Below, in pieces: positions 16,867 through 26,013 of a stretch of 64,000 nt of DNA (position 1 is its first letter; each line of letters begins with the position of its first letter). This DNA comes from an uncultured Rhodobacter sp. GTDB taxonomy: Bacteria; Pseudomonadota; Alphaproteobacteria; Rhodobacterales; Rhodobacteraceae. Under the pieces are notes generated by a model that saw nothing but the letters and a program-made list of their open reading frames with translations, had not been told where the DNA came from and ran no database searches. A program made the position numbers and the translations under genes. The DNA lies in assembly GCA_945952585.1 (NCBI GenBank), contig CAMFII010000001.1:682001-746000 (forward strand). Direction: 5' to 3'.

Positions 16867-17739
16867 ATGAACGTGCAGACGTCAGAGCGGAGCTTTTGCA
16901 TCCACCTCATCGCGGCTTCCCCGGCCGCGTCGCTGGTGATCCCGTCCATCGCCAGCCTTCTCGGGATCGAGCCGTCCCAGGCAGCGGCCCGCCTGTCGTC
17001 GCTCCCCACGACGCTGGCGGACCGCCTGCCGGAACCGGAGGCCCGGCGACTTTCAGACCTTCTGACCCTTTTCGGTTTGATGGTCCGGCTCGATCCCGTT
17101 CTTTCACCACCGGCTGGCCCCCGCCTGGACCTTGCTGTCAGGCTTGCCAGCGACGCGGAATTCAGCGGGGACCATGCGTTTCTCGCCGATCAACTTGCGA
17201 TTCCGGCTAGCGAACTCAGTCGGCGGCTCGCCGGAGTCGAGGGCGCTGTCCTGCGTGGCGTCGATCCAGCCCAGGCCGAGGCGATCCGCAAGCGTCTGCA
17301 GCAGCACAAGTCGATGCGAGTCACGGTGTCCAATCCGGCGCAGGCGGAGCATATGCTGTTCTGCAGGACACGGCGCTCGCCCGCCTGGACCGAGGCGCGC
17401 CGGCTAGGACTTGCAGCCTGCAGGTTCACGGGGGCATCGGCGACGCAACTCGACCAGGCAACGGCCCGCCATCTGGAACGCTTCGCCGCACCCGCTGACA
17501 GTATCGTCAACCGCGATTTCCTGCGCGTCGATCTGCTCGCCGATGTGGAGCGCGAACTCGTCGGATCCGACGTCATGGATTTCCTTGCGACACGCCCTGA
17601 AAGCCGTAGCAGAAGAACGGCAGACGGGATGCTGCGCATCGAGTCCGATCTTGGTCTTACCAGTGCTTGGCAGTTTGCCAGGGACTATGCGGCCATCGGC
17701 CTGACGGTCCGATGCCGCATCCGGGGTCAAACACGCTGA
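16867..17739 (+). CDS. Unknown flagellar-locus protein with L7/L12-like repeats
   Basis: The 290-residue product is soluble, with no signal peptide or membrane helix. Residues about 10-75 follow the pattern of the ribosomal L7/L12 C-terminal fold: a hydrophobic strand, a helix (VIPSIASLLGIEPSQAAARL), a helix beginning PEPEARRLSDLL and a closing strand (LMVRLDP). A second, weaker copy runs from about residue 85 to 155. The C-terminal part has no recognised domain. It lies directly upstream of motB, so a flagellar assembly or motor role is plausible but inferred. The ATG at 16867 follows a GGAG. A strong terminator follows. Confidence 0.6.
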   Translation: MNVQTSERSFCIHLIAASPAASLVIPSIASLLGIEPSQAAARLSSLPTTLADRLPEPEARRLSDLLTLFGLMVRLDPVLSPPAGPRLDLAVRLASDAEFSGDHAFLADQLAIPASELSRRLAGVEGAVLRGVDPAQAEAIRKRLQQHKSMRVTVSNPAQAEHMLFCRTRRSPAWTEARRLGLAACRFTGASATQLDQATARHLERFAAPADSIVNRDFLRVDLLADVERELVGSDVMDFLATRPESRSRRTADGMLRIESDLGLTSAWQFARDYAAIGLTVRCRIRGQTR

Positions 17740-17763
17740 AGGCTCCCAAGGGCTTGACCCCCG

Positions 17764-17800
17764 GCGCCCCTCGTCCAGCCCACGAGGGGCGCATCCTTTT
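17764..17800 (+). terminator. Rho-independent terminator after the L7/L12-like gene
   Basis: A perfect 11-bp stem, GCGCCCCTCGT and ACGAGGGGCGC with a 7-base loop, is followed by ATCCTTTT. It separates the L7/L12-like gene from motB, so motB should have its own promoter. Confidence 0.8.
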
Positions 17801-17883
17801 CGCAGATCATTAAAAGGCCAACCGTTAAGCGCCGCTTCATTGCCTGCTCCTAATTCTGGGTCGGGGTGAAAGCGAGTGAAGGC

Positions 17884-18729
17884 ATGGCCGGGCAATCGAA
17901 CGCCGCGGCAGTCATCATCAAGCGCAAGAAGGTCGTGAAGGGTGACGGGCACCATGGTGGCGCCTGGAAGGTGGCTTATGCCGACTTCGTCACCGCGATG
18001 ATGGCCTTCTTCATGCTGATGTGGCTGTTGAACGCGACGACGGAAAAGCAGCGCAAGGGGCTGGCGGACTATTTCAATCCGACGATCCCGATCAATCGGA
18101 TCTCGGGCGGCGGCGATGGCGCCTTTGGTGGCGACAGCGTCTTTTCCGAACAGACATATACGCAAAGTGGAACCGGCGCGTCGCAGGACCGCGCGACACG
18201 CGACCGCAAGGCGCGCGGGCAGAATCCGCCCGCCAAGCCAGATCGTTGCAACGAGACCTCCGACGCGCAGTTGAAGGAATTCGAAAAGGCCCTGCTGGCG
18301 CGCAGCGGCGAAAGCATGACCATGGAACGGGCGATGCGCCATGTCGTGACCCGGGTCTCGGACGAAGGCCTGATCGTGGATCTGTTCGATATCGAAGGCT
18401 CGCCCCTGTTCGCCCCGGACGGCATCACGCCCGAACCGGTGCTGAACCAGATCCTTCCCGTCGTCGCTGAGGTCTTCGCGCTAGCGGCGAACAAGGTCGC
18501 CGTGCAGGGCCATGTCAGGGCCTATCCGATCACGTTGCGCCGCAACCCGGCCTGGGGGTTGTCCATCGACCGGGCAGATGTGGTCCGTCGCGGTCTTGTG
18601 GCCGACGGCCTGGCGCCGCAGCGCATGCGTCGGGTGGCGGGTCTGGCGGATACGCAGCCGGTGGCGGCGAACCCGATGGCCATCAGGAACAATCGTATCG
18701 AAATCATCCTGTTGCGCCGCGACCGCTAA
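17884..18729 (+). CDS. motB: Flagellar stator protein MotB
   Basis: MotB anchors the proton-driven stator to peptidoglycan. The 281-residue protein has the canonical N-terminus: a basic stretch (IKRKKV), HGGAWKVAYADFVTAMMAFF with the proton-carrying Asp in YADF, and one membrane helix. A long Gly/Ser/Asn linker leads to an OmpA-like domain. That domain keeps LSIDRADVVRRGLVADGL and NNRIEIILL but lacks the usual GHTD motif (here GHVRAYP). I chose the ATG at 17884; a GTG six codons upstream is possible. MotA is not in this window. Confidence 0.92.
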   Translation: MAGQSNAAAVIIKRKKVVKGDGHHGGAWKVAYADFVTAMMAFFMLMWLLNATTEKQRKGLADYFNPTIPINRISGGGDGAFGGDSVFSEQTYTQSGTGASQDRATRDRKARGQNPPAKPDRCNETSDAQLKEFEKALLARSGESMTMERAMRHVVTRVSDEGLIVDLFDIEGSPLFAPDGITPEPVLNQILPVVAEVFALAANKVAVQGHVRAYPITLRRNPAWGLSIDRADVVRRGLVADGLAPQRMRRVAGLADTQPVAANPMAIRNNRIEIILLRRDR

Positions 18730-18739
18730 CCCAACGGCA

Positions 18740-18754
18740 TTAGCCCGATCTTAA
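18740..18754. promoter_or_regulatory. CtrA-type box before flgE
   Basis: TTAG-CCCGATC-TTAA matches the CtrA consensus TTAA-N7-TTAA with one mismatch and exact 7-base spacing. It lies 60 bases upstream of the flgE start. CtrA control of flagellar genes is established in Caulobacter and several Rhodobacteraceae; use here is inferred. Confidence 0.55.
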
Positions 18755-18813
18755 GGCTGAGTCCGCAGGTTGGCCCCGAGCTGAATTCAAACCTGCCAGG
18801 GGGCACCTTCCGG

Positions 18814-20118
18814 ATGACCATCTCTTCGTCGATGAATGCCGGCGTTGCGGGGCTGAACGCCAACGCCACGCGGCTCGCCACGATTTCGGACAATATCGCG
18901 AACTCCGCGACCTACGGCTACCGACGCGCGGAAACCGATTTCACCGCGCTCGTGCTGCAGGGTTCCGATTCGTCGCGGTATTCGGCCGGTGGCGTACGCG
19001 CGTCAACGTCCCGCGCCATCGACGAAAATGGTCCGCTCATCAGCACCAGCAATGCCACCGACCTTGCGGTCGACGGGCGCGGGATGATTCCGGTCACCAC
19101 TTCGGCCGCCGCAGCCTCGGGCGGCGAAAGCTATCCGCTGCGCCTGATGACGACCGCATCCTTCAAGGCTGACGACCAGGGTATCCTTACCACCGGTTCC
19201 GGAATGGTGCTGCTCGGCTGGCCCGCCGACGCCGATGGCACCATCGACGCCTATTCGCGGGTCAGCGCGTCGGGACTGCAACCGGTGCGGATCAACTGGA
19301 ACCAGTTCGTCGCCAACCCCACGACCGAAGCCGCCGTGAAGGTCAACCTGCCGGCAACCTCCACGACGGCAGGGGCCACCAGCCCGGGCGAAAGTCTGTC
19401 GGTCGAGTATTTCGACTCTCTTGGCATGTCGCAGACCCTGGACATCTCCTTCGAGCCGACGGTGCCCGCATCGGGGTCATCGAATGAATGGACGATGACC
19501 ATCCGCGATTCAGCCTCTTCGGATGCCATCGTCGGCCAATACACCCTGACCTTCTCGGATGCCGCAGGGTCGGGCGGAACGCTGGAATCGGTCACCACGA
19601 CAAGCGGGGGCGCGTATGATCCGGCGACCGGCAAGGCGTCCATCGCCGTTGCCGGGGGCAGCATCGCACTCGACATCGGCACCTATGGCGCGATCGACGG
19701 CATGACGCAGCTGTCCGACACGTTCGCGCCGGTCACGTTGACGCGGAACGGTTCGGCCGTGGCCAGCGTGACCTCTGTCGAGATCGACGAGAAGGGCTAT
19801 GTCAACGCCATCTACGACCAGGGCTTCACCCGGCGCATCTATCAGATCCCGCTTGTAGACGTTGCGAACGTCAACGGCCTGAAGGCCGGAAGCAACCAGA
19901 CCTACGAAGTCACGCCGGAGAGCGGAGCGATGTTCCTGTGGGACGCGGGTGATGGCCCGACCGGCACCATCCAGAGCTATTCGCGCGAGGAATCGACCAC
20001 GGACGTCGCCAATGAACTGACCCAGCTGATCCGGACTCAACGGGCCTATTCCTCGAACGCGAAGGTCATCCAGACGGCCGACGAGATGCTCCAGGAAGCC
20101 TCGAGCCTGAAGCGATAA
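18814..20118 (+). CDS. flgE: Flagellar hook protein FlgE
   Basis: FlgE builds the hook joining basal body and filament. The 434-residue protein starts with the rod/hook N-terminal motif SSMNAGVAGLNANATRLATISDNIANSATYGYRRAETDF and ends with the matching coiled coil ANELTQLIRTQRAYSSNAKVIQTADEMLQEA. The centre is Ser/Thr/Gly-rich and carries the FlgE domain around SLSVEYFDSLGMSQTLDISF. No signal peptide, as expected for export through the flagellar apparatus. It starts the operon flgE-flgK-flgL-flgI, with 12 bases to flgK. Confidence 0.95.
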   Translation: MTISSSMNAGVAGLNANATRLATISDNIANSATYGYRRAETDFTALVLQGSDSSRYSAGGVRASTSRAIDENGPLISTSNATDLAVDGRGMIPVTTSAAAASGGESYPLRLMTTASFKADDQGILTTGSGMVLLGWPADADGTIDAYSRVSASGLQPVRINWNQFVANPTTEAAVKVNLPATSTTAGATSPGESLSVEYFDSLGMSQTLDISFEPTVPASGSSNEWTMTIRDSASSDAIVGQYTLTFSDAAGSGGTLESVTTTSGGAYDPATGKASIAVAGGSIALDIGTYGAIDGMTQLSDTFAPVTLTRNGSAVASVTSVEIDEKGYVNAIYDQGFTRRIYQIPLVDVANVNGLKAGSNQTYEVTPESGAMFLWDAGDGPTGTIQSYSREESTTDVANELTQLIRTQRAYSSNAKVIQTADEMLQEASSLKR

Positions 20119-20130
20119 GGGAGAAACCGG

Positions 20131-21579
20131 ATGAGTCTGTCCCTTGGTCTATCCAATGCCCTTTCGGGTTTGACGGCCAACAGCCGTGCGACAGAATTGG
20201 TCTCGTCCAACATCGCCAATGCGCTTACCGAAGGCTACGCCCGTCGCGAAATCCAGCTTTCGGCGCGGGGCAGTGCCGCCAGCGGGCAGGGCGTGACGGT
20301 CGCGGGCGTCCTGCGCGTGACGGACAGCGTCCTGATTTCCGACCGCCGCGCAGCAGAGGCCAACACCGCCGGAGCGAGGCAGGTGACCAGTTTCCAGCAG
20401 GCGATCGAGGCCGCGATTGGAACGCCGGCGACCGAGGGATCGATCGGTGCTGCGGCCAGTTCCCTCTCGGCGGCCCTGGTTGAGGCGGCAGCCACCCCGG
20501 ACTCGACGGCAAGTCTCGACGCCGTGCTGCGTGCTGCGCAGGATCTGGCAGAGAGGTTCGGAGCGGCGAGTGCGGAACTGCAACGGCAACGCGAACAGGC
20601 AGATGATCGCATCGCAGCATCGGTCGGGCAGTTGAACACGGCTCTCGGACAGATCGACGATCTGAACGCACAGATCGTCCGCCTGACCTCGGCAGACAGG
20701 GACGCATCCGGACTGATGGACCAGCGGCAGAAGCTGGTCGATTCCATCGCCGAGATCGTGCCGCTGCGCGAGATTCAGCGCGACAGCGGTGAGATCGCCC
20801 TTGTCTCGACCGGCGGCGCCGTCCTGCTCGACGGGCGGCCGGCGGTCTTCGGCTTCGTTCCCGCGGGAAAGATCACCGCCGACATGAGCCTATCCTCGGG
20901 GGCTCTGTCAGGGCTGACATTGAACGGCAAGGACATGACGCTAGGTGACGGCTCGAACCGGCTGGACGGCGGGACACTCGCCGCAGACTTTGCCATCCGC
21001 GACAGGCTCGCACCGGGGTATTCCGCGCAGCTCGATGCCGTGGCCCGTGACCTCGTCGAGAGGTTGTCCGATCCCTCGGTGGACCCGACCCTGGGCGGGG
21101 GCGCCGGGCTGTTCACCGATGCCGGCGGCCCGGTTGGCGCTACGGCTGGGCTGGCCGGGCGGATCATGGTCAACGCGGCGGTCGATCCAGACTCTGGCGG
21201 AGCACTCTGGCGCTTGCGGGAGGGGATTGGCGCCGCGACTGAATCCGCGACAGGGATGTCCGGTCTGCTGTCCAACCTGAATGCCGCCCTGACGCAGGCT
21301 TCGGTTCCAAGCGACCCCGCCGCGGGCACGTCGCCGCGGAGCTTTGACGGGCGGGTGGCCGATATGGTGTCCAATGTCTCGCTCCAGCGCGTTCGCGCAG
21401 AGGATGCCGAAAGCTACGCCTCGGCGCGGTATTCGGCGCTGCGTCAGGACGAACTGGATCAGGGCGTCGACACCGACGCCGAGGTTCAGGCCCTGATGGT
21501 CATCGAGCAGGCCTATTCCGCGAATGCCAAGGTCATCTCGACCATCGACGAATTGCTCAAGACCTTGCTGGAGATGTGA
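20131..21579 (+). CDS. flgK: Hook-associated protein 1, FlgK
   Basis: The 482-residue FlgK forms the first hook-filament junction layer. The N-terminal helix has LSNALSGLTANSRATELVSSNIANALTEGYARREIQLS, followed by a coiled coil (LGQIDDLNAQIVRLT... DQRQKLVDSIAEIVPL). The C-terminal helix ends DAEVQALMVIEQAYSANAKVISTIDELLKTLLEM, the classical FlgK end. The start has AAGGGAG upstream. One base separates it from flgL. Confidence 0.95.
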   Translation: MSLSLGLSNALSGLTANSRATELVSSNIANALTEGYARREIQLSARGSAASGQGVTVAGVLRVTDSVLISDRRAAEANTAGARQVTSFQQAIEAAIGTPATEGSIGAAASSLSAALVEAAATPDSTASLDAVLRAAQDLAERFGAASAELQRQREQADDRIAASVGQLNTALGQIDDLNAQIVRLTSADRDASGLMDQRQKLVDSIAEIVPLREIQRDSGEIALVSTGGAVLLDGRPAVFGFVPAGKITADMSLSSGALSGLTLNGKDMTLGDGSNRLDGGTLAADFAIRDRLAPGYSAQLDAVARDLVERLSDPSVDPTLGGGAGLFTDAGGPVGATAGLAGRIMVNAAVDPDSGGALWRLREGIGAATESATGMSGLLSNLNAALTQASVPSDPAAGTSPRSFDGRVADMVSNVSLQRVRAEDAESYASARYSALRQDELDQGVDTDAEVQALMVIEQAYSANAKVISTIDELLKTLLEM

Positions 21580-21580
21580 A

Positions 21581-22582
21581 ATGTCCGCTTCCGCGATTGG
21601 CGACAGCGCCAGAGGTTTCGTGCTTCGGCAGCAGACTACTGCTCTCAAGGCCGAACTCGATCGACGAAGTCTTGAATCAACGACCGGCCAACAGGCGGAT
21701 CTTGGCAGGGCCCTTCACGGAAATCTGGGGCCCCTGGCAGCGATAGATGCCTCGCTGGCCCGGGCCGAAGCGCATCTGTCGGCGGCTGCGACTGCAGAAA
21801 CCCGGGCGAATGCGACCCAGACCGCCCTGGAATCGCTGTCCAGTCTGTGTGAAGACCTTGCCGGGTCGCTGATCTCGGTGGGCACCGGAACCAGTTCGAC
21901 GGCGATCACCACTGTCGCTGGACAGGGACGTGTCGCCTTCGATGCGGCGCTTTCCACCCTGTCCAGCCGCATCGGAAACCGTTCGATCTTCGCCGGGCTT
22001 GAGACGCAGGGTGCCGCTGTCGCGTCGGCGGATACGATCCTCGATGCGCTCGAAGCAGCAGTGGGCGGCCTGACTTCGGCCGGGACGGTCGCAGCGGCAG
22101 TCGATGCCTGGTTCAGTGATCCGGCAGGCTATGCCAGCATCGGCTATCTCGGCGGTGGCGATCTGTCCGCGGTGGAGATCGCGCAGGGCGAAACTGTCGC
22201 TCCCGACGTGACCGCGCTCGATCCGGCCATCGTCGACACGCTGAAAGGGCTGGCACTGGCTGCACTTCTGGATCGCGGAGGCTTGTCGGGCAACACGGAG
22301 GAGCAGGCAGCCCTCGTCAAGTCAGCTGGCGAGTCGCTTTACGAGTCCGCGGCCTCGCGCACCGCGCTGTCGGCGCGCATCGGCATCGCGCAAGACAGGA
22401 TAGCCGATGCCCAGACCGGGACGGCAGCCGAAAAGACGGTACTTTCGTCCCGGCGCCTTTCGCTTGTCTCGACCGACCCCTACGAGGCGGCAACCGCGCT
22501 GACAGAGGCGCAGTCGCAACTCGAAACCCTTTATGCGGTGACTGCCAAGGTTCTGGGTCTGAAGCTTTCGGACTATCTCTGA
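21581..22582 (+). CDS. flgL: Hook-associated protein 3, FlgL-like
   Basis: The 333-residue protein is a flagellin-like hook-filament junction protein. It has a helical N-terminus (ARGFVLRQQTTALKAELDRRSLESTTGQ) and a C-terminal flagellin-type helix (DPYEAATALTEAQSQLETLYAVTAKVLGLKLSDYL). Position after flgK fixes it as FlgL rather than flagellin. The ATG at 21581 is one base after the flgK stop; the longer frame overlapping flgK is rejected. The stop overlaps the flgI start (TGATG). Confidence 0.88.
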   Translation: MSASAIGDSARGFVLRQQTTALKAELDRRSLESTTGQQADLGRALHGNLGPLAAIDASLARAEAHLSAAATAETRANATQTALESLSSLCEDLAGSLISVGTGTSSTAITTVAGQGRVAFDAALSTLSSRIGNRSIFAGLETQGAAVASADTILDALEAAVGGLTSAGTVAAAVDAWFSDPAGYASIGYLGGGDLSAVEIAQGETVAPDVTALDPAIVDTLKGLALAALLDRGGLSGNTEEQAALVKSAGESLYESAASRTALSARIGIAQDRIADAQTGTAAEKTVLSSRRLSLVSTDPYEAATALTEAQSQLETLYAVTAKVLGLKLSDYL

Positions 22583-23685
22583 TGAGGTGGATCGTCGTCC
22601 TGATCATGATCCTGGCCTTTGGTACGGCGCCCCTTTGCGCGGGCGAGATCCGGATCAAGGATCTGGTGGACTTCGACGGGGTGCGCAGCAACGATCTGGT
22701 CGGCTATGGCCTTGTGGTGGGACTGAACGGTACGGGCGACACGCTCCGCAATTCGCCCTTCACCGAAGAGATCATGTCGAACTTGCTGGAGCGTCTCGGG
22801 GTGAATGTCGCGGGCGAGCAGTTCCGGGCCAAGAACGTCGCAGCCGTCTTCGTCACCGCCAGCCTGCCACCGTTTTCGCGCGCGGGTTCCCAGATCGATG
22901 TCACCGTCTCGGCCATCGGCGACGCGCAAAGCCTGATGGGCGGGACGTTGGTGATGACTCCGCTGAACGGCGCGGATGGGCAGATCTACGCCGTGGCGCA
23001 GGGCACGGTCATCGCCGGCGGCGTCGTGGCGCAGGGCGATGCATCAAGCGTGACTCAGGGAGTTCCGACCTCGGGCTCGATCCCTGAGGGAGCCCATGTC
23101 GAGCGAGAGGTAGACTTCAACCTGTCCGGCCTGGCCGATGTCCGATTGGCGCTGCGCACGCCGGATTTCACCACGGCAGAGCGGATCGAAACGGCAATCA
23201 ATCGCGATCTGGGCCGGCGGGTCGCGACCATGCTCGATGCCGGAACCGTTTCGCTGAACGTGGCCGATGCCGGGATGCGATCCCCCGCGCATCTGCTCGG
23301 CCGGATCGAGAACATCGATATCGAGCCTTCGGTGCGGGCCAGGGTGGTGGTCGATCAGCGGTCAGGTACGATCGTGATGGGTCAGGATGTCCGGATCAGC
23401 GAGGTCGCGGTCGCCCAGGGTGGTCTGACCCTGCGCGTGCAGGAAGAGCCGCTCGCGGTTCAGCCCAACCCCTTTGCGCGCGGAGAAACCGTGGTTGTAC
23501 CACGGACCGATGCCTCGATCAGCGAGGCCCCGGGAACAGGGCTGGCTCATCTGACGGAAGGGACCAGCCTGGCCCAGGTCGTCGAGGGGCTGAATGCGCT
23601 CGGCGTGACCCCACATGACATGATCGACATCCTGAAAAGCATCAATGCAGCGGGCGCGCTCCATGCCGAATTCGTTGTCCAGTAG
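22582..23685 (+). CDS. flgI: Flagellar P-ring protein FlgI
   Basis: FlgI forms the P ring in the peptidoglycan layer. The 367-residue protein has a signal peptide (MRWIVVLIMILAFGTAPLCA) and the conserved sequence IRIKDLVDFDGVRSNDLVGYGLVVGLNGTGDT. The FlgI core continues with AAVFVTASLPPFSRAGSQIDVTVSAIGDAQSLMGGTLVMTPL and ends with LNALGVTPHDMIDILKSINAAGALHAEFVVQ. It is the last gene of the flagellar run. No clear flgJ-type rod gene follows. Confidence 0.97.
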   Translation: MRWIVVLIMILAFGTAPLCAGEIRIKDLVDFDGVRSNDLVGYGLVVGLNGTGDTLRNSPFTEEIMSNLLERLGVNVAGEQFRAKNVAAVFVTASLPPFSRAGSQIDVTVSAIGDAQSLMGGTLVMTPLNGADGQIYAVAQGTVIAGGVVAQGDASSVTQGVPTSGSIPEGAHVEREVDFNLSGLADVRLALRTPDFTTAERIETAINRDLGRRVATMLDAGTVSLNVADAGMRSPAHLLGRIENIDIEPSVRARVVVDQRSGTIVMGQDVRISEVAVAQGGLTLRVQEEPLAVQPNPFARGETVVVPRTDASISEAPGTGLAHLTEGTSLAQVVEGLNALGVTPHDMIDILKSINAAGALHAEFVVQ

Positions 23686-23905
23686 TGACCGGGAATGGAG
23701 AAGTTGGACGGGGCGTTCATGCCGATGGCAAGCCGATGGCCTGTTGCGTCGGGGATGGATCGAGACCTGTCTCACACGTGCGAGGCTGTCAGGCAGAAGA
23801 CCCCGGGCCAAGCGTCGGATGTAGGCGTCGACCAAAGGGGGCCCGCCTTGACTTCGGCCCTGGCGCAGGCGCTAGTGGCCGGGCAACAGCCCCAAGGTTT
23901 CCGGC

Positions 23906-24973
23906 ATGAACAAGACCCTGCCCGTTTTCGATGGACACAACGACTTTCTGCTTCGGCTCCAGACCGATCCGGACCGGCGCGAGGTCCTGTGGCTCGAGGG
24001 CGACGGCACCGGCCATCTCGACCTGCCGCGGATGCGCAAGGGCCATTTCGCCGGGGGCTTCTTTGCCATCTACATCCCGTCCCCGGCGGGCGCAGACTAC
24101 GACATCAACGATGCGCTGATGGACAATCCGCCCTATGACCTGCCGCTGCCGGATCCCATTCCGCTGGAACGGGCGCAGGTCATCGCGCTTTCGAAGGCCG
24201 GCCATCTGCTGTGGATGGAGCGCACCTCCGGCGGACGGTTCAAGGTCTGCCGCACGACCGCCGAGTTGCGAGCGGCGCTCGACGATGGCGTGGTTTCAGG
24301 GATCATGCACATGGAGGGTGCCGAAGCGATTGACCCAGCGCTCGATACCTTGCCCCTTTACTATGCCATGGGTCTTCGCTCGATCGGCCCGGTCTGGAGC
24401 CGCCCGACCGCCTTTGGCCATGGTGTGCCGTTCCGCTTTCCCGGAACGCCCGACACCGGGCCTGGACTGACCGATGCCGGTAAGGCCTTGGTCCGCGCCT
24501 GCAACCAGATGGGTATCATGATCGACCTGTCGCATCTGAACGAGGCCGGGTTCAACGATGTCGCCCGCATCAGCACGGCGCCTCTGGTCGCGACCCATTC
24601 CAACGCCCATGCGATTACGCAGACGACCCGCAACCTGACCGACCGTCAGCTGGGCATGATCCGCGACAGCGAGGGGATGGTCGGACTGAACTTCGCAACG
24701 GTCTTCCTGCGCCCTGACGGCCGCCAGTCGCCGGAGATGGATTGGGATCCCGTTCTGCGCCATCTCGATCACCTCATTGCCCATCTGGGCGAGGATCACG
24801 TCGGCTTCGGTTCCGATTTCGACGGAGCGACCGTGCCGCAGGGCATCGGCGATGTGACCGGGCTTCCGGCACTGCAGGAAGCCCTGCGCGCCCACGGCTA
24901 TGACGAGGCCCTGATGCGCAAGCTCTGCTACGAGAACTGGTTTGCGGTGCTGGACCGCACCTGGCATCGCTGA
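23906..24973 (+). CDS. Membrane dipeptidase family (M19) peptidase
   Basis: The 355-residue protein is a renal-dipeptidase-type metalloenzyme cleaving dipeptides. It shows the metal ligands of the family: FDGHNDF (HxD) near the N-terminus, Glu in IMHMEGAEAI, the IDLSHLNE motif, and ATHSNAHAI with HVGFGSDFDGA near the C-terminus. There is no signal peptide, so it is cytoplasmic like most proteobacterial homologues. The 220-base gap to flgI holds no convincing gene. It converges with the Crp-type gene. Confidence 0.92.
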   Translation: MNKTLPVFDGHNDFLLRLQTDPDRREVLWLEGDGTGHLDLPRMRKGHFAGGFFAIYIPSPAGADYDINDALMDNPPYDLPLPDPIPLERAQVIALSKAGHLLWMERTSGGRFKVCRTTAELRAALDDGVVSGIMHMEGAEAIDPALDTLPLYYAMGLRSIGPVWSRPTAFGHGVPFRFPGTPDTGPGLTDAGKALVRACNQMGIMIDLSHLNEAGFNDVARISTAPLVATHSNAHAITQTTRNLTDRQLGMIRDSEGMVGLNFATVFLRPDGRQSPEMDWDPVLRHLDHLIAHLGEDHVGFGSDFDGATVPQGIGDVTGLPALQEALRAHGYDEALMRKLCYENWFAVLDRTWHR

Positions 24974-24981
24974 CGGGCGCG

Positions 24982-25707
24982 TCAGTCGATGTCCGGGTCG
25001 GCCAGTTCACGCAGCCGCGCCGGATCGCAGATCAACACCTCGCCGGCGCGCTGGATCGCCTGATCCTCGATCAGAACCTGCAGTGCCCGGTTCACCTTTG
25101 GGCGGCTTGCCCCAAGAACCGCAGCAAGATCCGACTGGGTGATCGCCAGCCGAAGCCGTGCCTTCTCTGGCAGGTCGTCGCCGTGAATCTGGCGCAGGGT
25201 GAACAGAAGAAACCGGGCAAGCCGTGCCTCCAGCCCGTAAAGCGCGATCGACTCCAGCTTGTCATTCGTGTCGCGCAGCCTTCGGCAGAGAAAGCGCGCG
25301 ACGCCTTCCATGAGGTCCGGATGGCGTTCCGCGACCGAACGGAAGGCCGCGCGGCCCAGCACGTAACCGCTGGTGGCGCTCAGCGTGGTTCCGTCGGCCG
25401 ATCGCGGGTGATCGTCGAACAGGACCATCTCGCCGATGATGGTGCCGGGTTCGGCAATGGCAAGTGCCAGTTCACGCCCGCCCGGTGTCACCAGGGAAAG
25501 CTTCACCCGACCCTCTGCGATGGCCAGCAGGTAATCGCCCGGCTCTCCCCTCAGAAACAGGACGGCCCCGGCGGGCCAGTCCCGGGCGATGGCCACTTCG
25601 GACAGGGCGGCGAGGGTGTCGTCCCCGAGGTTCTCGAACATCGGAAAGGACCGCCAGAAAGCGTGGCCTGGCCGGGTCGCCAGGGATCTGGTCTGCCTGT
25701 CTGCCAT
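24982..25707 (-). CDS. Crp/Fnr-family transcription regulator
   Basis: The 241-residue protein has a cyclic-nucleotide-type sensor domain (about residues 25-145, with LFLRGEPGDYLLAIAEGRVKLSLVTPGGRELALAI and GEMVLFD) and a C-terminal HTH_Crp domain (LRLAITQSDLAAVLGASRPKVNRALQVL). There is no N-terminal Cys cluster, so it is not an oxygen-sensing FNR. I chose the ATG at 25707 with GGGAAGG upstream; an ATG eight codons earlier is possible. It is divergent from the SARP-like regulator gene, with a 306-base gap. Confidence 0.88.
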   Translation of the reverse strand: MADRQTRSLATRPGHAFWRSFPMFENLGDDTLAALSEVAIARDWPAGAVLFLRGEPGDYLLAIAEGRVKLSLVTPGGRELALAIAEPGTIIGEMVLFDDHPRSADGTTLSATSGYVLGRAAFRSVAERHPDLMEGVARFLCRRLRDTNDKLESIALYGLEARLARFLLFTLRQIHGDDLPEKARLRLAITQSDLAAVLGASRPKVNRALQVLIEDQAIQRAGEVLICDPARLRELADPDID

Positions 25708-26013
25708 AGTCGGGCCTTCCCGAACCTGCATTTCCGTAATGTCTAACGTCTCCGCCCGATCCTCTCCAGCCTCTTGCAGGGCATGGGAGCAAACGGATTG
25801 TGGTGGCGTCAGGGCTGGATGGGGTTTTCAATCCCGGGTTGAGACGCCGAGCCTGCCTGCCCCGGGCGAGGGCGGCGTCGCCGCGTTTGCCGCGGCCTGA
25901 ACCGGGAAAATTCGGGGGAGTCGTGGTGCAAGTTGCTCTTTTCCTTGGATTGCTCTTGCCGCGCCAGCGCGTCGCGGTAGACGTTGCGGCAATCACGACA
26001 TAATTCTGGGAAC

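Noticed and set aside
17810-17828. Second possible CtrA box before motB (TTAA ... TTAA)
   Set aside because: The spacing is 11 bases, not 7, so it does not fit the consensus.
23695-24138. Small plus-strand frame after flgI, possibly a flgJ-type rod protein
   Set aside because: No rod-protein motif is visible, and the second half overlaps the dipeptidase in another frame.
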